Positions 1-7,452 of a DNA stretch of 32,000 nucleotides are shown here, one piece after another. The stretch comes from Syntrophaceae bacterium UBA5744 (lineage in GTDB: Bacteria; Desulfobacterota; Syntrophia; Syntrophales; UBA2192). The stretch covers positions 261-32,260 of the forward strand of contig DIFQ01000098.1 in NCBI GenBank assembly GCA_002419215.1. Direction: 5' to 3'. The notes under the pieces were generated by a model. That model was not told the DNA's origin. It did not search any database and saw only the letters and a program-made list of their open reading frames with translations. The position numbers and the translations under genes are program-made. Positions within the stretch are counted from its first letter, which is position 1. Each line of letters starts with the position of its first letter.

Positions 1-266
1 TCTTCTATGTGCCATTCCAGAAGGTACTGATGTACGTGCTTTACAAGGATGTCACTGCATCCAGTTGACTGGGGGCAATTCCGGGGTCTCCACATGCAGT
101 TCTCGAAAACCTACCTTCGCAAAGGCTCCTCTTTGCAATGGAGGAACAATGAGAGGCACCCTCTTACAAAGGTAACAACAAGCCCCCCCCTATTGTAAAG
201 GCACCACAACGAAAACCCCCCTTTTGTAAAGGGGGGGAAGGGGGGATTTAATTTCTCACAAAGCTC
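1..266. other. Intergenic sequence with C/G-rich hairpin
   Basis: No coding region could be supported here. The 3' part carries a C/G-rich hairpin: CCCCCCTTT at 216-224 pairs with AAAGGGGGG at 228-236. On the minus strand it is followed by GTTTTC, so it may act as a weak terminator for the minus-strand gene ending at 267. The same CCCCCTTT/AAAGGGGG motif recurs at about 4765, 12045 and 17093, so it is also a member of a dispersed intergenic repeat family. Confidence 0.5.
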
Positions 267-992
267 TTATTTGTCCAGTGCCTTCCGGATCCGCAGGAGC
301 AGCAGGTCCCTGTTGACGGGCTTGCGGATATAGTCCTTCGCCCCGAGCGCCAGGCCCCGAATCTCGTCCTCTACGTCTTCCCTGACAGTGATGAAGATGA
401 CGGGGATGAAGATATTTTTTGTGTTCAGAAACTCCACGAGCTTGAAGCCGTCGAGATTGGGCATGTTGATATCGCAGAGGATGAGGTCGAATTTGATCTT
501 GCCCAGCGCCATGAGGGCGTCCACACCATCTTCTGCAACGACGACCTCGTAGCCCCTCTCCTCCAGGATCTTTCTCGTGAGCCGCTGGGTCACGATCTCA
601 TCCTCGACCACCAGGATCGTCGCCATGGGGCCCGAGGCCCTGATCGGATCCGTCTCCTCGGTCACGGTCGGCTCCCCGGCAGGAGCCGCATCCCCGTGTT
701 GCTCGGGGGCAACTGCCGGTACGACGGAAGTCTCCACGGCCCGATACTCGGTATCGACAGGGGGTAACGCCGCCTGTGCTTTAACCGACGACAGCTCTTG
801 AGCGTTGCCGCTGCGTATATCAGGCGTTCGTTCCATGGTCTTTATGCTTTGGCCGGGCGATGCGGCCCCGGCAAGCGACTGCAGCCGCTCAATGATCAAT
901 TTGCCCGATGCAGTATCCGGCTCGTCGTCATAGATGCTTTTCTTGATGCCCTTTGAAACTTTTCCAAGGAAGCCGTCCTGTGTCTTGCTCAT
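267..992 (-). CDS. Response regulator with long N-terminal extension and C-terminal receiver domain
   Basis: A 241-residue protein. Residues 1-120 are a poorly conserved, Ala/Pro-rich extension with a basic start. Residues 123-241 form a CheY-like receiver. Visible receiver residues are the acidic pair D131/E132 (in VVEDE), phospho-acceptor D174 (in LCDINMP), T202 and K224 (in RKP), so phosphorylation looks possible. No output domain follows, so the protein probably signals by protein contact, or the N-terminal extension is the output part. The start codon overlaps the stop of the upstream helix-turn-helix gene by four bases (ATGA) and a GGAGG lies within that gene, so the two are translationally coupled. 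Receiver assignment is secure; the partner kinase is unknown. Confidence 0.88.
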   Translation of the reverse strand: MSKTQDGFLGKVSKGIKKSIYDDEPDTASGKLIIERLQSLAGAASPGQSIKTMERTPDIRSGNAQELSSVKAQAALPPVDTEYRAVETSVVPAVAPEQHGDAAPAGEPTVTEETDPIRASGPMATILVVEDEIVTQRLTRKILEERGYEVVVAEDGVDALMALGKIKFDLILCDINMPNLDGFKLVEFLNTKNIFIPVIFITVREDVEDEIRGLALGAKDYIRKPVNRDLLLLRIRKALDK

Positions 993-1189
993 CTCGGGCC
1001 TCCATCCATCTCCGGGTTCTGCATCTTCCCGACAAACCAGTCATCGATAACTTTTTTGTCGAATCTCCAGTGTTTCCCGATCTTTGCGCAGGGGATCTCC
1101 CGCTCCGAGCACATCTTGTAGAGGGTGGACTTCGGTATCTTCAGGTAGTCGGCCACCTCGTCTACGCTTAACAGCCGTTTTTCTTCCAT
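989..1189 (-). CDS. Excisionase-type helix-turn-helix DNA-binding protein
   Basis: A 66-residue protein consisting almost entirely of an excisionase/MerR-like winged helix. LLSVDEVADYLKIPKSTLYK is the usual helix-turn-helix start of the HTH_17 family, and CAKIGKHWRFDKKVIDDW is the characteristic wing and final helix. Members of this family bind DNA, as phage excisionases or as small regulators paired with response regulators. No integrase or phage gene is near, so a regulatory role coupled to the receiver protein downstream is more likely. Start at 1189 is supported by GGGGAG nine bases upstream. Overlap with the next gene (989-992) makes a two-gene operon. Confidence 0.85.
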   Translation of the reverse strand: MEEKRLLSVDEVADYLKIPKSTLYKMCSEREIPCAKIGKHWRFDKKVIDDWFVGKMQNPEMDGGPR

Positions 1190-1390
1190 TTCCGATGTTC
1201 TCCCCGGATCTCGTCCGTTGATTCCCGGCCTTTTCGATTACTTCTGGTTATTCCCGGTTGTTCTGATTTATTGATCGGCATTTTTGCCCTGTTGCTTGAG
1301 GTAAAACATGTTAACGTTTCTGCAGCCGCTAGTGGCCAATCTGATTTTACAGGCTTGCTTCGCGATGCGATCGGGACGGGCACCATGGAA

Positions 1391-1406
1391 TGGAATCAAA
1401 CTTGCA
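1391..1406 (+). promoter_or_regulatory. Candidate sigma-54 promoter (weak)
   Basis: TGGAATCAAACTTGCA has GG and GC exactly 12 bases apart and a perfect TTGCA -12 element, but the -24 element is TGGAA instead of TGGCA. It lies 68 bases upstream of the start of the membrane/spermidine-synthase-like gene. Spacing is right; the -24 half is imperfect. Confidence 0.35.
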
Positions 1407-1474
1407 ATGCTTATAGTATTTCCGTTTTTTCAGCGAGGATATAAACCTGCATTTGTTTTCCGGGGCGTGGATTC

Positions 1475-3583
1475 GTGTTTAAATTTCTTCAAATGCTTAA
1501 TTCGAACAGGTTAAAAATTGCTATTTTGACGAGCATGGTCTTTCTTGGTGCTCTTCTTCTTTTTGGCATGGAGCCCCTCGTCGGTCGACTCCTGGCCCCC
1601 TTTTTAGGCGGAGCTGCCCATGTCTGGCTGATTTGCCTCATGTTCTTTCAGGCCATGCTCTTTTTCGGGTACTTATATGCTCACCTCCTTGCCAGAAAAA
1701 TAGGTCCCTGGCATCTATTGTTGCTTTTTCTTCCACTCTTCGTTCTTCCTTTTGATATACAACCACCGTCCGGCATCGAATCACCGATCGGTCAGATTCT
1801 GGTCGTCTTGTTAATCCACGCGGCCTTGCCCTTCGTCGTCCTGTCCACCACAGCCGTTGTAGCACAGGTCTGGCTGTCCCGATCGTCGCTGGGGGGGCAA
1901 TACGACCCCTATCCGCTTTACGGCGCTTCAAACGCGGGCTCGTTCGCCGCTTTATTTGGCTATTCATTTCTGGTTGAGCCCCTGATGGGGCTGAAAATCC
2001 AAAGTCTCTTATGGACGGCGGCTTATCTTGTCTACACAATACTTGCCTGCGCGTGCTGGTTTCTGCTTTCCCGGGGAAAAGTGACAGGCGCACGGACATC
2101 TGAAGCAATAGCGAAGGCTTCCAGTGCCCCAATTTCCTGTCTCATTTGTCTGAAGTGGATTTTGTTAAGCGCTTTGCCTTCAGCCTTTCTTCTTGCGGTG
2201 ACCAACCTGATCATCCTTGAAATCGGTTCATTTCCGCTTACCTGGATTTTCCCCCTAGCGCTCTACCTGCTCAGTTTCATCGTGACATTCAGGGCTCACG
2301 GCGGAATGCCAGGCTATCTCAGACGCTTATGGCCTGAAATTCTGATGGTTGCTATGATGCTGTATCTGTTGGGACAAGGTCACTGGTTTATTTCCATTAT
2401 TACACTGATTCTCTTCTTCCTGATTTGCCTGGTCGCGCACGGCACCCTTTACGAGACTCGTCCGCCAACCGATCACTTGACCCACTTTTACCTCGCGATT
2501 GCACTGGGGGGGTGGTTGGGCGGCGCGGCGGTCAGCTTGGTGGTCCCGATCCTATTCGATGGCTTGTACGAATACCCGATACTTCTTGTTCTCTTCGCCG
2601 TCGCTTTCTTTCTGCTCCGACAGCGGACCATCCGTGAAATACTGCCCGATTTCAGTCTCTTCGGATGTCTCAGGATCGCATTAATTGTGCTTATCGTCAT
2701 TCAAGTCGGGCGCGTGATGTATCACAGCCAGGATGTGAGAATGAAGCACCGTAATTTTTACGGGACCTATCGAGTCGTCGATGACAAGCCAATGCAGGGT
2801 GAGTCGGTAGGTATTCGAAAGTTGATTCACGGCGAAACGTTGCATGGTGCGCAGTGGCTCGAAGGAAGCGAACGCAAGTACCCCATATCTTATTACTACC
2901 GGGGAGGGGCTATTTCGCAGGCCTTATCGGTAATTCCCTCGCCTCGGAATATTGCCGTCATCGGTCTCGGCGCAGGCGCTGCGGCCGCCTATGCCGGAGA
3001 GCACGACCATATTAAGTTCTACGAAATAGACCCGGACATCGAACCGGTTGCCCGCCAATGGTTCACCTATCTGGGCGACAGCGAGGCAAGGCAGCAGGTT
3101 GTCATCGGCGATGGACGCCTCGCGCTGGAGTCTGAACGATCACAGCAGTCGAAATATGACCTCATGCTTATCGACGCATTTACCGGGGACGGCATACCGG
3201 TTCACCTGCTGACACGGGAAGCAGTCAAGATCTATATGTCTCGTCTGGCGGAGGACGGCTTGCTGATATTCCATGTATCCAATCGGTATTATGAGCTGCG
3301 TCCGGTCATCAAGGCTATCGCACGGGAATTAAATCTTCATGGCGCGACCAACTTCCCATTGGCGAAAGATCATCGACTGCAACAACTGGATACCGTGTGC
3401 GTTGTCCTGACGGAAAATCGTGAAAGCCTGCAGCCGCTACTCGATACAGGGTGGGCATTGTTTGGAGAGGACGGCTTGAAGGAAATGGCGCCTTGGACTG
3501 ATGATTACATCAATATTCTTGAGCCATTGTATGAAGGCATCAAAACAAGATATCAGGCATGGAAAATCGTTCTGCCATTCTAA
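1475..3583 (+). CDS. Membrane-fused spermidine synthase-like protein
   Basis: A 702-residue protein. The N-terminal ~410 residues are a run of hydrophobic segments (about ten or more membrane helices, beginning at residues 14-31). The C-terminal ~270 residues are a cytosolic Rossmann domain of the spermidine/spermine synthase fold. It shows a glycine-rich loop GLGAGAAAAYAG near residue 497, EIDPDIEPVAR near 517, GDGRLAL near 545 and DAFTGDGIPVHLL near 566; these match the co-substrate and catalytic region of the family. Membrane-fused members are common in bacteria but their substrates are mostly not established, so polyamine synthesis is not proven. The frame opens with GTG at 1475; an in-frame ATG at 1493 is an alternative. 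The next genes follow closely or overlap. Confidence 0.85.
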   Translation: MFKFLQMLNSNRLKIAILTSMVFLGALLLFGMEPLVGRLLAPFLGGAAHVWLICLMFFQAMLFFGYLYAHLLARKIGPWHLLLLFLPLFVLPFDIQPPSGIESPIGQILVVLLIHAALPFVVLSTTAVVAQVWLSRSSLGGQYDPYPLYGASNAGSFAALFGYSFLVEPLMGLKIQSLLWTAAYLVYTILACACWFLLSRGKVTGARTSEAIAKASSAPISCLICLKWILLSALPSAFLLAVTNLIILEIGSFPLTWIFPLALYLLSFIVTFRAHGGMPGYLRRLWPEILMVAMMLYLLGQGHWFISIITLILFFLICLVAHGTLYETRPPTDHLTHFYLAIALGGWLGGAAVSLVVPILFDGLYEYPILLVLFAVAFFLLRQRTIREILPDFSLFGCLRIALIVLIVIQVGRVMYHSQDVRMKHRNFYGTYRVVDDKPMQGESVGIRKLIHGETLHGAQWLEGSERKYPISYYYRGGAISQALSVIPSPRNIAVIGLGAGAAAAYAGEHDHIKFYEIDPDIEPVARQWFTYLGDSEARQQVVIGDGRLALESERSQQSKYDLMLIDAFTGDGIPVHLLTREAVKIYMSRLAEDGLLIFHVSNRYYELRPVIKAIARELNLHGATNFPLAKDHRLQQLDTVCVVLTENRESLQPLLDTGWALFGEDGLKEMAPWTDDYINILEPLYEGIKTRYQAWKIVLPF

Positions 3584-3756
3584 ATAAAACGAGTTGTGGG
3601 GCGAAGCTATTCAAGGTTGAGTGGCTCAGCTTGTCTCAGACACGATGGGTGCGCATGATGTCTAATGACCCGTGGTCAGTATTAAAAGATATGATGGATC
3701 TCTGCGGTGATATCGGCATTTTTGAGATGTCCGAACGCGATGAACTCATCCGGTGA
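3559..3756 (+). CDS. Small hypothetical protein
   Basis: A 65-residue open frame overlapping the end of the spermidine-synthase-like gene by 25 bases and ending at the in-frame GTG of the following methyltransferase-like gene. It has no recognisable domain and no convincing ribosome binding site. The C-terminal half (WSVLKDMMDLCGDIGIFEMS) could form an amphipathic helix. The overlaps on both sides favour a translationally coupled micro-gene, but a chance open frame filling the gap is equally possible. Confidence 0.3.
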   Translation: MENRSAILNKTSCGAKLFKVEWLSLSQTRWVRMMSNDPWSVLKDMMDLCGDIGIFEMSERDELIR

Positions 3757-3770
3757 AGAAGGGAAAACCG

Positions 3771-4418
3771 ATGATTTGGGAAAGACGAATAATTGCGAAT
3801 GTTTTAACCATAATTTTGCTCATTCTCCTCATCGTCAAGCAGGTCATGGACTACCGCTTCGATGTGTTTTACGCCGTTTTCATCCTCCCTTATATCCTGT
3901 CCAATACGGCCGCCTTGGTAATGCTGACCCTCTCACTGAAAAACAGGCCGAAGGAAGTCCTCGATAGCGGATGGCTTTTTTTCCTTTGCTTGTTCGCAGC
4001 CAATCTTCCTGTTATCATTAGCCTTTCCGGCGTGGATCTGATGACTAGCGGCGAGATTAATCCACGGGCCCGTTCCATTGCGGCGGTCCTGTCCGTTTCG
4101 GTAGCCCCCGTTTACATCTACGCAATACTCAGTCTCGGGAGAAACCTGACGGTGCTGCCCGAGGCCAACGAGCTCAGGATGACACGCATCTATGATTATG
4201 CCAGGCACCCGCTTTATTCCATATACATCTATTGGTATGTCATGCAGGTCTTCCTTTTCCAGTCGGCGATGATCCTGGTGATTTCTGCCCTTCAAATATC
4301 TTTCCAGATCATAAGAGCCAAGTACGAAGAGAGAGTGCTTGTAAAGAATTTCCCCGAATATGCCGATTATAAAAAGAAAGTCTGGTGGTTCGGGAAAAAC
4401 CCGTTCTACAAAGAATAA
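3771..4418 (+). CDS. Isoprenylcysteine carboxyl methyltransferase-like membrane protein
   Basis: A 215-residue polytopic membrane protein with four to six hydrophobic segments. The C-terminal half has the hallmark of the ICMT/phospholipid methyltransferase superfamily: LGRNLTVLPEANEL, then YDYARHPLYSIYIYW with the conserved R-H-P, then a hydrophobic stretch and YEERVLVKNFPEYADYKKK. The family uses S-adenosylmethionine to methylate lipids or prenylated substrates at the membrane; the bacterial substrate here is unknown. I chose ATG 3771 because AAGAAGGG lies seven bases upstream; GTG 3753, overlapping the preceding small frame, would add six residues. Its place directly behind the synthase-like gene suggests one transcription unit. 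Confidence 0.82.
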   Translation: MIWERRIIANVLTIILLILLIVKQVMDYRFDVFYAVFILPYILSNTAALVMLTLSLKNRPKEVLDSGWLFFLCLFAANLPVIISLSGVDLMTSGEINPRARSIAAVLSVSVAPVYIYAILSLGRNLTVLPEANELRMTRIYDYARHPLYSIYIYWYVMQVFLFQSAMILVISALQISFQIIRAKYEERVLVKNFPEYADYKKKVWWFGKNPFYKE

Positions 4419-5259
4419 AAGTACGATTGACCGCCTGTTCGGGAGAATATTGTAAGTTCTGACTTTCCGGCTGTGAGAGTCATATTTGGGCAGGTCATCG
4501 TATTCCCTTCCCTTTTTACGCCTCATTATGCCGGTATCGAACGATACGACGCTTAACGCCTTGGTACAAAGATCATTTAAGCCACTGACCAGGTTATCGC
4601 TGGAACAAAGGGGCTTATAAAAATCCACCCCAGCCCTCCCTATGACTGCCCTTTACCGCAGTCTTCCTCTCCCTTGAGGGAGAGGATTGAGGACTGTAAA
4701 CGATGATCCGGGTTGCACAGTGAGGGTGGATGATCCCATACCGATCCAAAGGAGGGAGCAACACATCCCCTTTTAAAAAGGGGGATAGATGAGGATCTTC
4801 CATTTGTGAACTTGCGGATGGGGGGCATTTTGAAAATTGATGCTATCGATTATCCCCGGCATCAAAATTTGGAGGTATGTCAGGAAATCCTTTGAGGACG
4901 AGGATTATCTTGATAATAAGTAGCCTGCATTGTCGGATAAATGACACTGTTGCTTACATCTTATAAAGGGCTAAACAAAACGTGGACTTCAGTGATAAGG
5001 GTCTCAAAATATGGGTCCTGACCGTCAGAAATGTTTACAGTTTGACTGTTTCTTGGATGAAATTCCATACGATGCCGTATTCGACAGTGCCAAAAAGGAA
5101 TAAAGAGGTTAACTTCTTGATTCAATGAAGGATATTGTATCGGCCGGCCAATCCGGCACAGGGCGGGGCCATCAAGCGGGGCTGTTACAAGTGCCACTGA
5201 TTAGTTTTAAGCGCAAGTATTTATTAATTAATTTAGCATGAATCCGTCGGTGGGTTTCC
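4419..5259. other. Long intergenic region upstream of the pilin promoter
   Basis: About 840 bases with no gene I can support. It includes the composite hairpin repeat at 4617-4790 (listed separately) and an AT-richer half toward the pilin promoter. An inverted repeat ATACG/CGTAT (5067-5080, 4-base spacer) lies about 180 bases upstream of the sigma-54 promoter and is a weak candidate activator site. A 30-codon plus-strand frame starting at 5011 has no known motif and only a weak, distant AAGGG. Confidence 0.5.
4617..4790. repeat. Composite intergenic repeat, copy 1
   Basis: Contains a 9-bp hairpin CCTCTCCCT/AGGGAGAGG (4666-4685) nested in CAGTC/GACTG, and a second hairpin ATCCCCTTTT/AAAAAGGGGGAT (4765-4786). 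The reverse complement of this block aligns by eye with 12040-12170: same order of CCCCCTTT hairpin, then GGATCATCCACCCTCAC, then the CTCTCC/GGAGAG hairpin, then a TCATAGGGAG motif. It is therefore a dispersed element rather than a simple terminator. Confidence 0.65.
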
Positions 5260-5275
5260 TGGCACGCGATGTGCT
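5260..5275 (+). promoter_or_regulatory. Sigma-54 (-24/-12) promoter of the Tad/Flp operon
   Basis: TGGCACGCGATGTGCT: GG at 5261-5262 and GC at 5273-5274, exactly 12 bases apart, with TGGCACG matching the -24 consensus fully and TGCT a common -12 form. Expected transcription start is about 5287, giving a leader of roughly 200 nt before the first pilin. An NtrC-type activator able to drive such a promoter is encoded at 24590. Confidence 0.8.
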
Positions 5276-5485
5276 CTGTAGGGTAGTTAACGAAGAGACA
5301 TGGAGATTAAAGATAGCAGGAATACGGCACTAAAGTGCAGAGAACGGGAGGTGATGGCGAGAAAGAGAGTTAGTCAGGTGGACGACTGATAATGTAACAA
5401 AGGAATGAGAGGTTGGACTTAGGGTTAAAAGGTTAAATCGCTAATTTTATGCTCAAAAACTAACTTTAAATGATTGGAGGAAAAA
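5276..5485 (+). other. Untranslated leader of the pilin operon
   Basis: About 200 bases between the predicted sigma-54 start and the first pilin. It is purine-rich, has a small GCAC/GTGC hairpin near 5330 and repeated GGTTAAA motifs near 5424-5437, and ends in a strong ribosome binding site (GGAGG at 5476-5480). No riboswitch class is recognisable. Its length leaves room for post-transcriptional control. Confidence 0.4.
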
Positions 5486-5644
5486 ATGGAAAAGCTTATC
5501 AGATTCTTTAAGGACGAAGAGGGTGCTACGATGATCGAATACGCGCTGATGGTTGCCCTCATCGCTGTTGTTTGTATTGTCGCAGTGACTGCCATGGGTA
5601 CGGGGGCTAACAACATGTTCACAAAAATTGCTAATGCCCTTTAG
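5486..5644 (+). CDS. flp: Flp family type IVb prepilin (major pilin candidate)
   Basis: A 52-residue prepilin. The leader MEKLIRFFKDEEG ends in G13; cleavage after G13 would release a mature pilin starting ATMIEYALMVALIA, with E18 at +5 and Y19 at +6 as in the class IVb Flp signature. The remaining sequence is one hydrophobic helix followed by a short tail. It is first in the Tad operon, with the strongest ribosome binding site of the region (TTGGAGG, five A's, ATG), and is followed by a stable hairpin, all fitting a highly expressed major subunit. Processing should be by the peptidase at 5982. Confidence 0.95.
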   Translation: MEKLIRFFKDEEGATMIEYALMVALIAVVCIVAVTAMGTGANNMFTKIANAL

Positions 5645-5668
5645 TAAACTGCAGCATAATTGACGCAT

Positions 5669-5716
5669 GATTCTACGAGGTTGCATATACCGAGGTTATG
5701 CAACCCTCGTAGAATC
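5669..5716 (+). promoter_or_regulatory. Intercistronic hairpin between the two pilin genes
   Basis: Left arm 5669-5687 (GATTCTACGAGGTTGCATA) pairs with right arm 5697-5716 (TATGCAACCCTCGTAGAATC), a 19-bp stem with one bulged base and a 9-base loop. No T-run follows, so it is not a classical intrinsic terminator. It more likely stabilises or delimits the first pilin message, or attenuates read-through to the downstream genes. Confidence 0.75.
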
Positions 5717-5756
5717 CAATTAATGTTTCTAATCCAAGGACCGAATGGTGACCTAA

Positions 5757-5918
5757 ATGGGCTGCTTATATCGCTTTCTAAAAACGGAAGATGGGGCAGT
5801 AAATATTGAATATGCCTTGATGGGTGTGCTCATCGCAGTCGTTTGCGTTGCCGCTGTGACCATAGTTGGTCAAAGGGTTTTGGCATTATTCAACACTGCA
5901 TTGCCATTCGGTGGGTAA
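5757..5918 (+). CDS. Second Flp family type IVb prepilin
   Basis: A 53-residue prepilin paralogous to the first. The leader MGCLYRFLKTEDG ends in G13, followed by AVNIEYALMGVLIAVVCVA, again with Glu at +5 and Tyr at +6. Differences from the first pilin are a Cys at position 3 and a longer, Gly/Pro-containing tail (ALPFGG). The ribosome binding site is weak (GGTGA five bases upstream), so less protein is expected than from the first gene; a minor pilin or alternative subunit is likely. It lies downstream of the intercistronic hairpin and upstream of the peptidase gene. Confidence 0.93.
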   Translation: MGCLYRFLKTEDGAVNIEYALMGVLIAVVCVAAVTIVGQRVLALFNTALPFGG

Positions 5919-5981
5919 CCTCATACTAAAAATGAGACAAATGCTAGTTATTCTCGCATTGGAAACAGGGCTGCGACGTAA

Positions 5982-6485
5982 ATGGATAAAACCATAATTT
6001 TACTTTTTCTATTAATACTGGGTACTGCAGCATTATGCGATGCGAAATATCGCAAGATACCGAACATTCTGACACTTTCGACGATGATGGCCGGGCTTGC
6101 CTATCATTCATGGTTCTCCGGGTTCCAGGGCTTTCTGTTCAGCCTGGGGGGGGCATTTCTGGGTATGGGGTTGCTCATCGTCTTTTACCTCATAGGGAAG
6201 ATGGGCGCAGGCGACGTCAAGTTACTGGGGGCTGTTGGCAGCATTCTCGGGCCTGCGGGTGTCTTCAACGCATTTCTTTTCACCGCCATTGTTGGCGGGA
6301 TTTATGCATTCTTTATTTTGTTAATGCAGGGCGGCTTTGCGAACTCGATGAATCGTATGTGGCAGGCCCTGAAGCTGACCTTTCTGACACGCAGTCCGAT
6401 GGCTCCTGATGAAGGCAAGGCTTCCCCGGTTCTCTGCTACGGCATTGCTATTGCAATTGGAACATCACTATCGATGATGTTTTGA
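5982..6485 (+). CDS. cpaA: Prepilin peptidase CpaA/TadV (A24 family)
   Basis: A 167-residue integral membrane aspartic peptidase that removes the leader of Flp prepilins and Tad pseudopilins. The two catalytic aspartates are visible: D20 in CDAKYRKIPN, just after the first membrane helix, and D78 in the GxGD motif MGAGDVKLLGAVG. Several hydrophobic helices follow. It lacks the N-terminal methylase domain of PilD, as expected for the short CpaA/TadV group. It follows the pilin genes by about 60 bases; the ribosome binding site is not obvious. Confidence 0.93.
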   Translation: MDKTIILLFLLILGTAALCDAKYRKIPNILTLSTMMAGLAYHSWFSGFQGFLFSLGGAFLGMGLLIVFYLIGKMGAGDVKLLGAVGSILGPAGVFNAFLFTAIVGGIYAFFILLMQGGFANSMNRMWQALKLTFLTRSPMAPDEGKASPVLCYGIAIAIGTSLSMMF

Positions 6486-6493
6486 TTCTATGG

Positions 6494-6513
6494 ATTCCCG
6501 CCTGCGCGGGAAT
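6494..6513. repeat. Short palindromic hairpin repeat (ATTCCCGC family)
   Basis: ATTCCCGC at 6494-6501 pairs with GCGGGAAT at 6506-6513 around a 4-base loop, flanked by TGG and GA. It is one of a family also found at 13590, 17208 and 20434-20485. It lies between cpaA and cpaB and excludes the upstream in-frame ATG at 6490 as the cpaB start. Confidence 0.75.
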
Positions 6514-6567
6514 GAAATACTTGAACCACACGCACGAACAAAGTTCGATTTAAAGGAGCGGGGGAAC

Positions 6568-7452
6568 ATGGACAAGAAGACGTTCGAAGGCTTGAAGGTC
6601 AGGATGTCGCCGCCGGTCATCATGCTCGTTGTGGCCCTTGTGATCGCGGGCATCGTCAGCTTCTGGAGCTACGGCCTGCTGCAGAAAAAAACGGTCGAGC
6701 AGGCAGCGCCCACCGACATGCAGCAGGTCGCCGTTGCCGCCTATGATCTGAAATGGGGCACGGTGATCACGAGCGAAGTAGTTAAAACGCAGCCCTACCT
6801 GAAGGGGAGCCTGCCTACGGGTTACATCGCGGACCCGGCCGCAGCCGTTGGGCGCGTTGTCATGTATCCCATCCAGGTCAACGAGCCTCTCACCGAATCG
6901 CGGCTCGCGCCCGCCAGTGTAAAAGCGGGTGGGGTGGCGGCCATCGTGTCCCCGAAGAAGAGGGCCATGGCTGTGAAGGTTGACAAGGTCGTCGGCGTCT
7001 CCGGCTTTCTCCATCCCGGCCACAGGGTCGATGTCCTGGTTTCCCTCTCCAAGACCGAAAAGTTGCAGCAACCTATCACTAAGATCGTGCTGGAGAACAT
7101 CCCCGTACTTGCCGTGGGCACCGAGGTCGAGCAGGCGGCGGGCCAGAAGGAAAAGCCCGCCCAGGTCGATGTGATCACCCTGGAGGTGAGCCCCGAGGAC
7201 GGCGAGAAGCTGGCCCTTGCGGCCACGGAGGGTAAGCTCCAGCTTGCCTTGCGCAACTACACCGATACCGAGGATGTGCAGACCCGCGGCACGACGATCC
7301 CCAACCTTCTCGCGTCGTATTCGGGTGCCGGTCCTGTGGCGAAAAGCACGAGTGCACGGCGAGCTGCCCCCGCAGAACCGAGAGGGTTCACGGTGGAATT
7401 GATCAAGGGCAACAAGGTCAGCGAAGTGAAATTTTCGAGGGGGGGTGAGTGA
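6568..7452 (+). CDS. cpaB: Flp pilus assembly protein CpaB/RcpC
   Basis: A 294-residue protein with one N-terminal membrane helix (about residues 14-32) and a periplasmic part. The SAF-like domain starts at QQVAVAAYDLKWGTVIT, followed by the CpaB/RcpC core KRAMAVKVDKVVGVSGFLHP and RVDVLVSL. The protein is thought to sit in the periplasm and cooperate with the secretin. Start ATG 6568 is chosen because AAGGAG lies nine bases upstream; a longer frame to 6490 would translate a hairpin repeat. The stop overlaps the start of the secretin gene, so the two are coupled. Confidence 0.92.
   Translation: MDKKTFEGLKVRMSPPVIMLVVALVIAGIVSFWSYGLLQKKTVEQAAPTDMQQVAVAAYDLKWGTVITSEVVKTQPYLKGSLPTGYIADPAAAVGRVVMYPIQVNEPLTESRLAPASVKAGGVAAIVSPKKRAMAVKVDKVVGVSGFLHPGHRVDVLVSLSKTEKLQQPITKIVLENIPVLAVGTEVEQAAGQKEKPAQVDVITLEVSPEDGEKLALAATEGKLQLALRNYTDTEDVQTRGTTIPNLLASYSGAGPVAKSTSARRAAPAEPRGFTVELIKGNKVSEVKFSRGGE

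Noticed and set aside
989..1189. Phage or integrative element excisionase
   Set aside because: The protein has an excisionase-type fold, but there is no integrase, attachment repeat or phage gene nearby and it overlaps a receiver-protein gene.
5180..5197. Sigma-54-like TGGCAC on the minus strand near 5190
   Set aside because: GG and GC are 13 bases apart, and no minus-strand gene follows.
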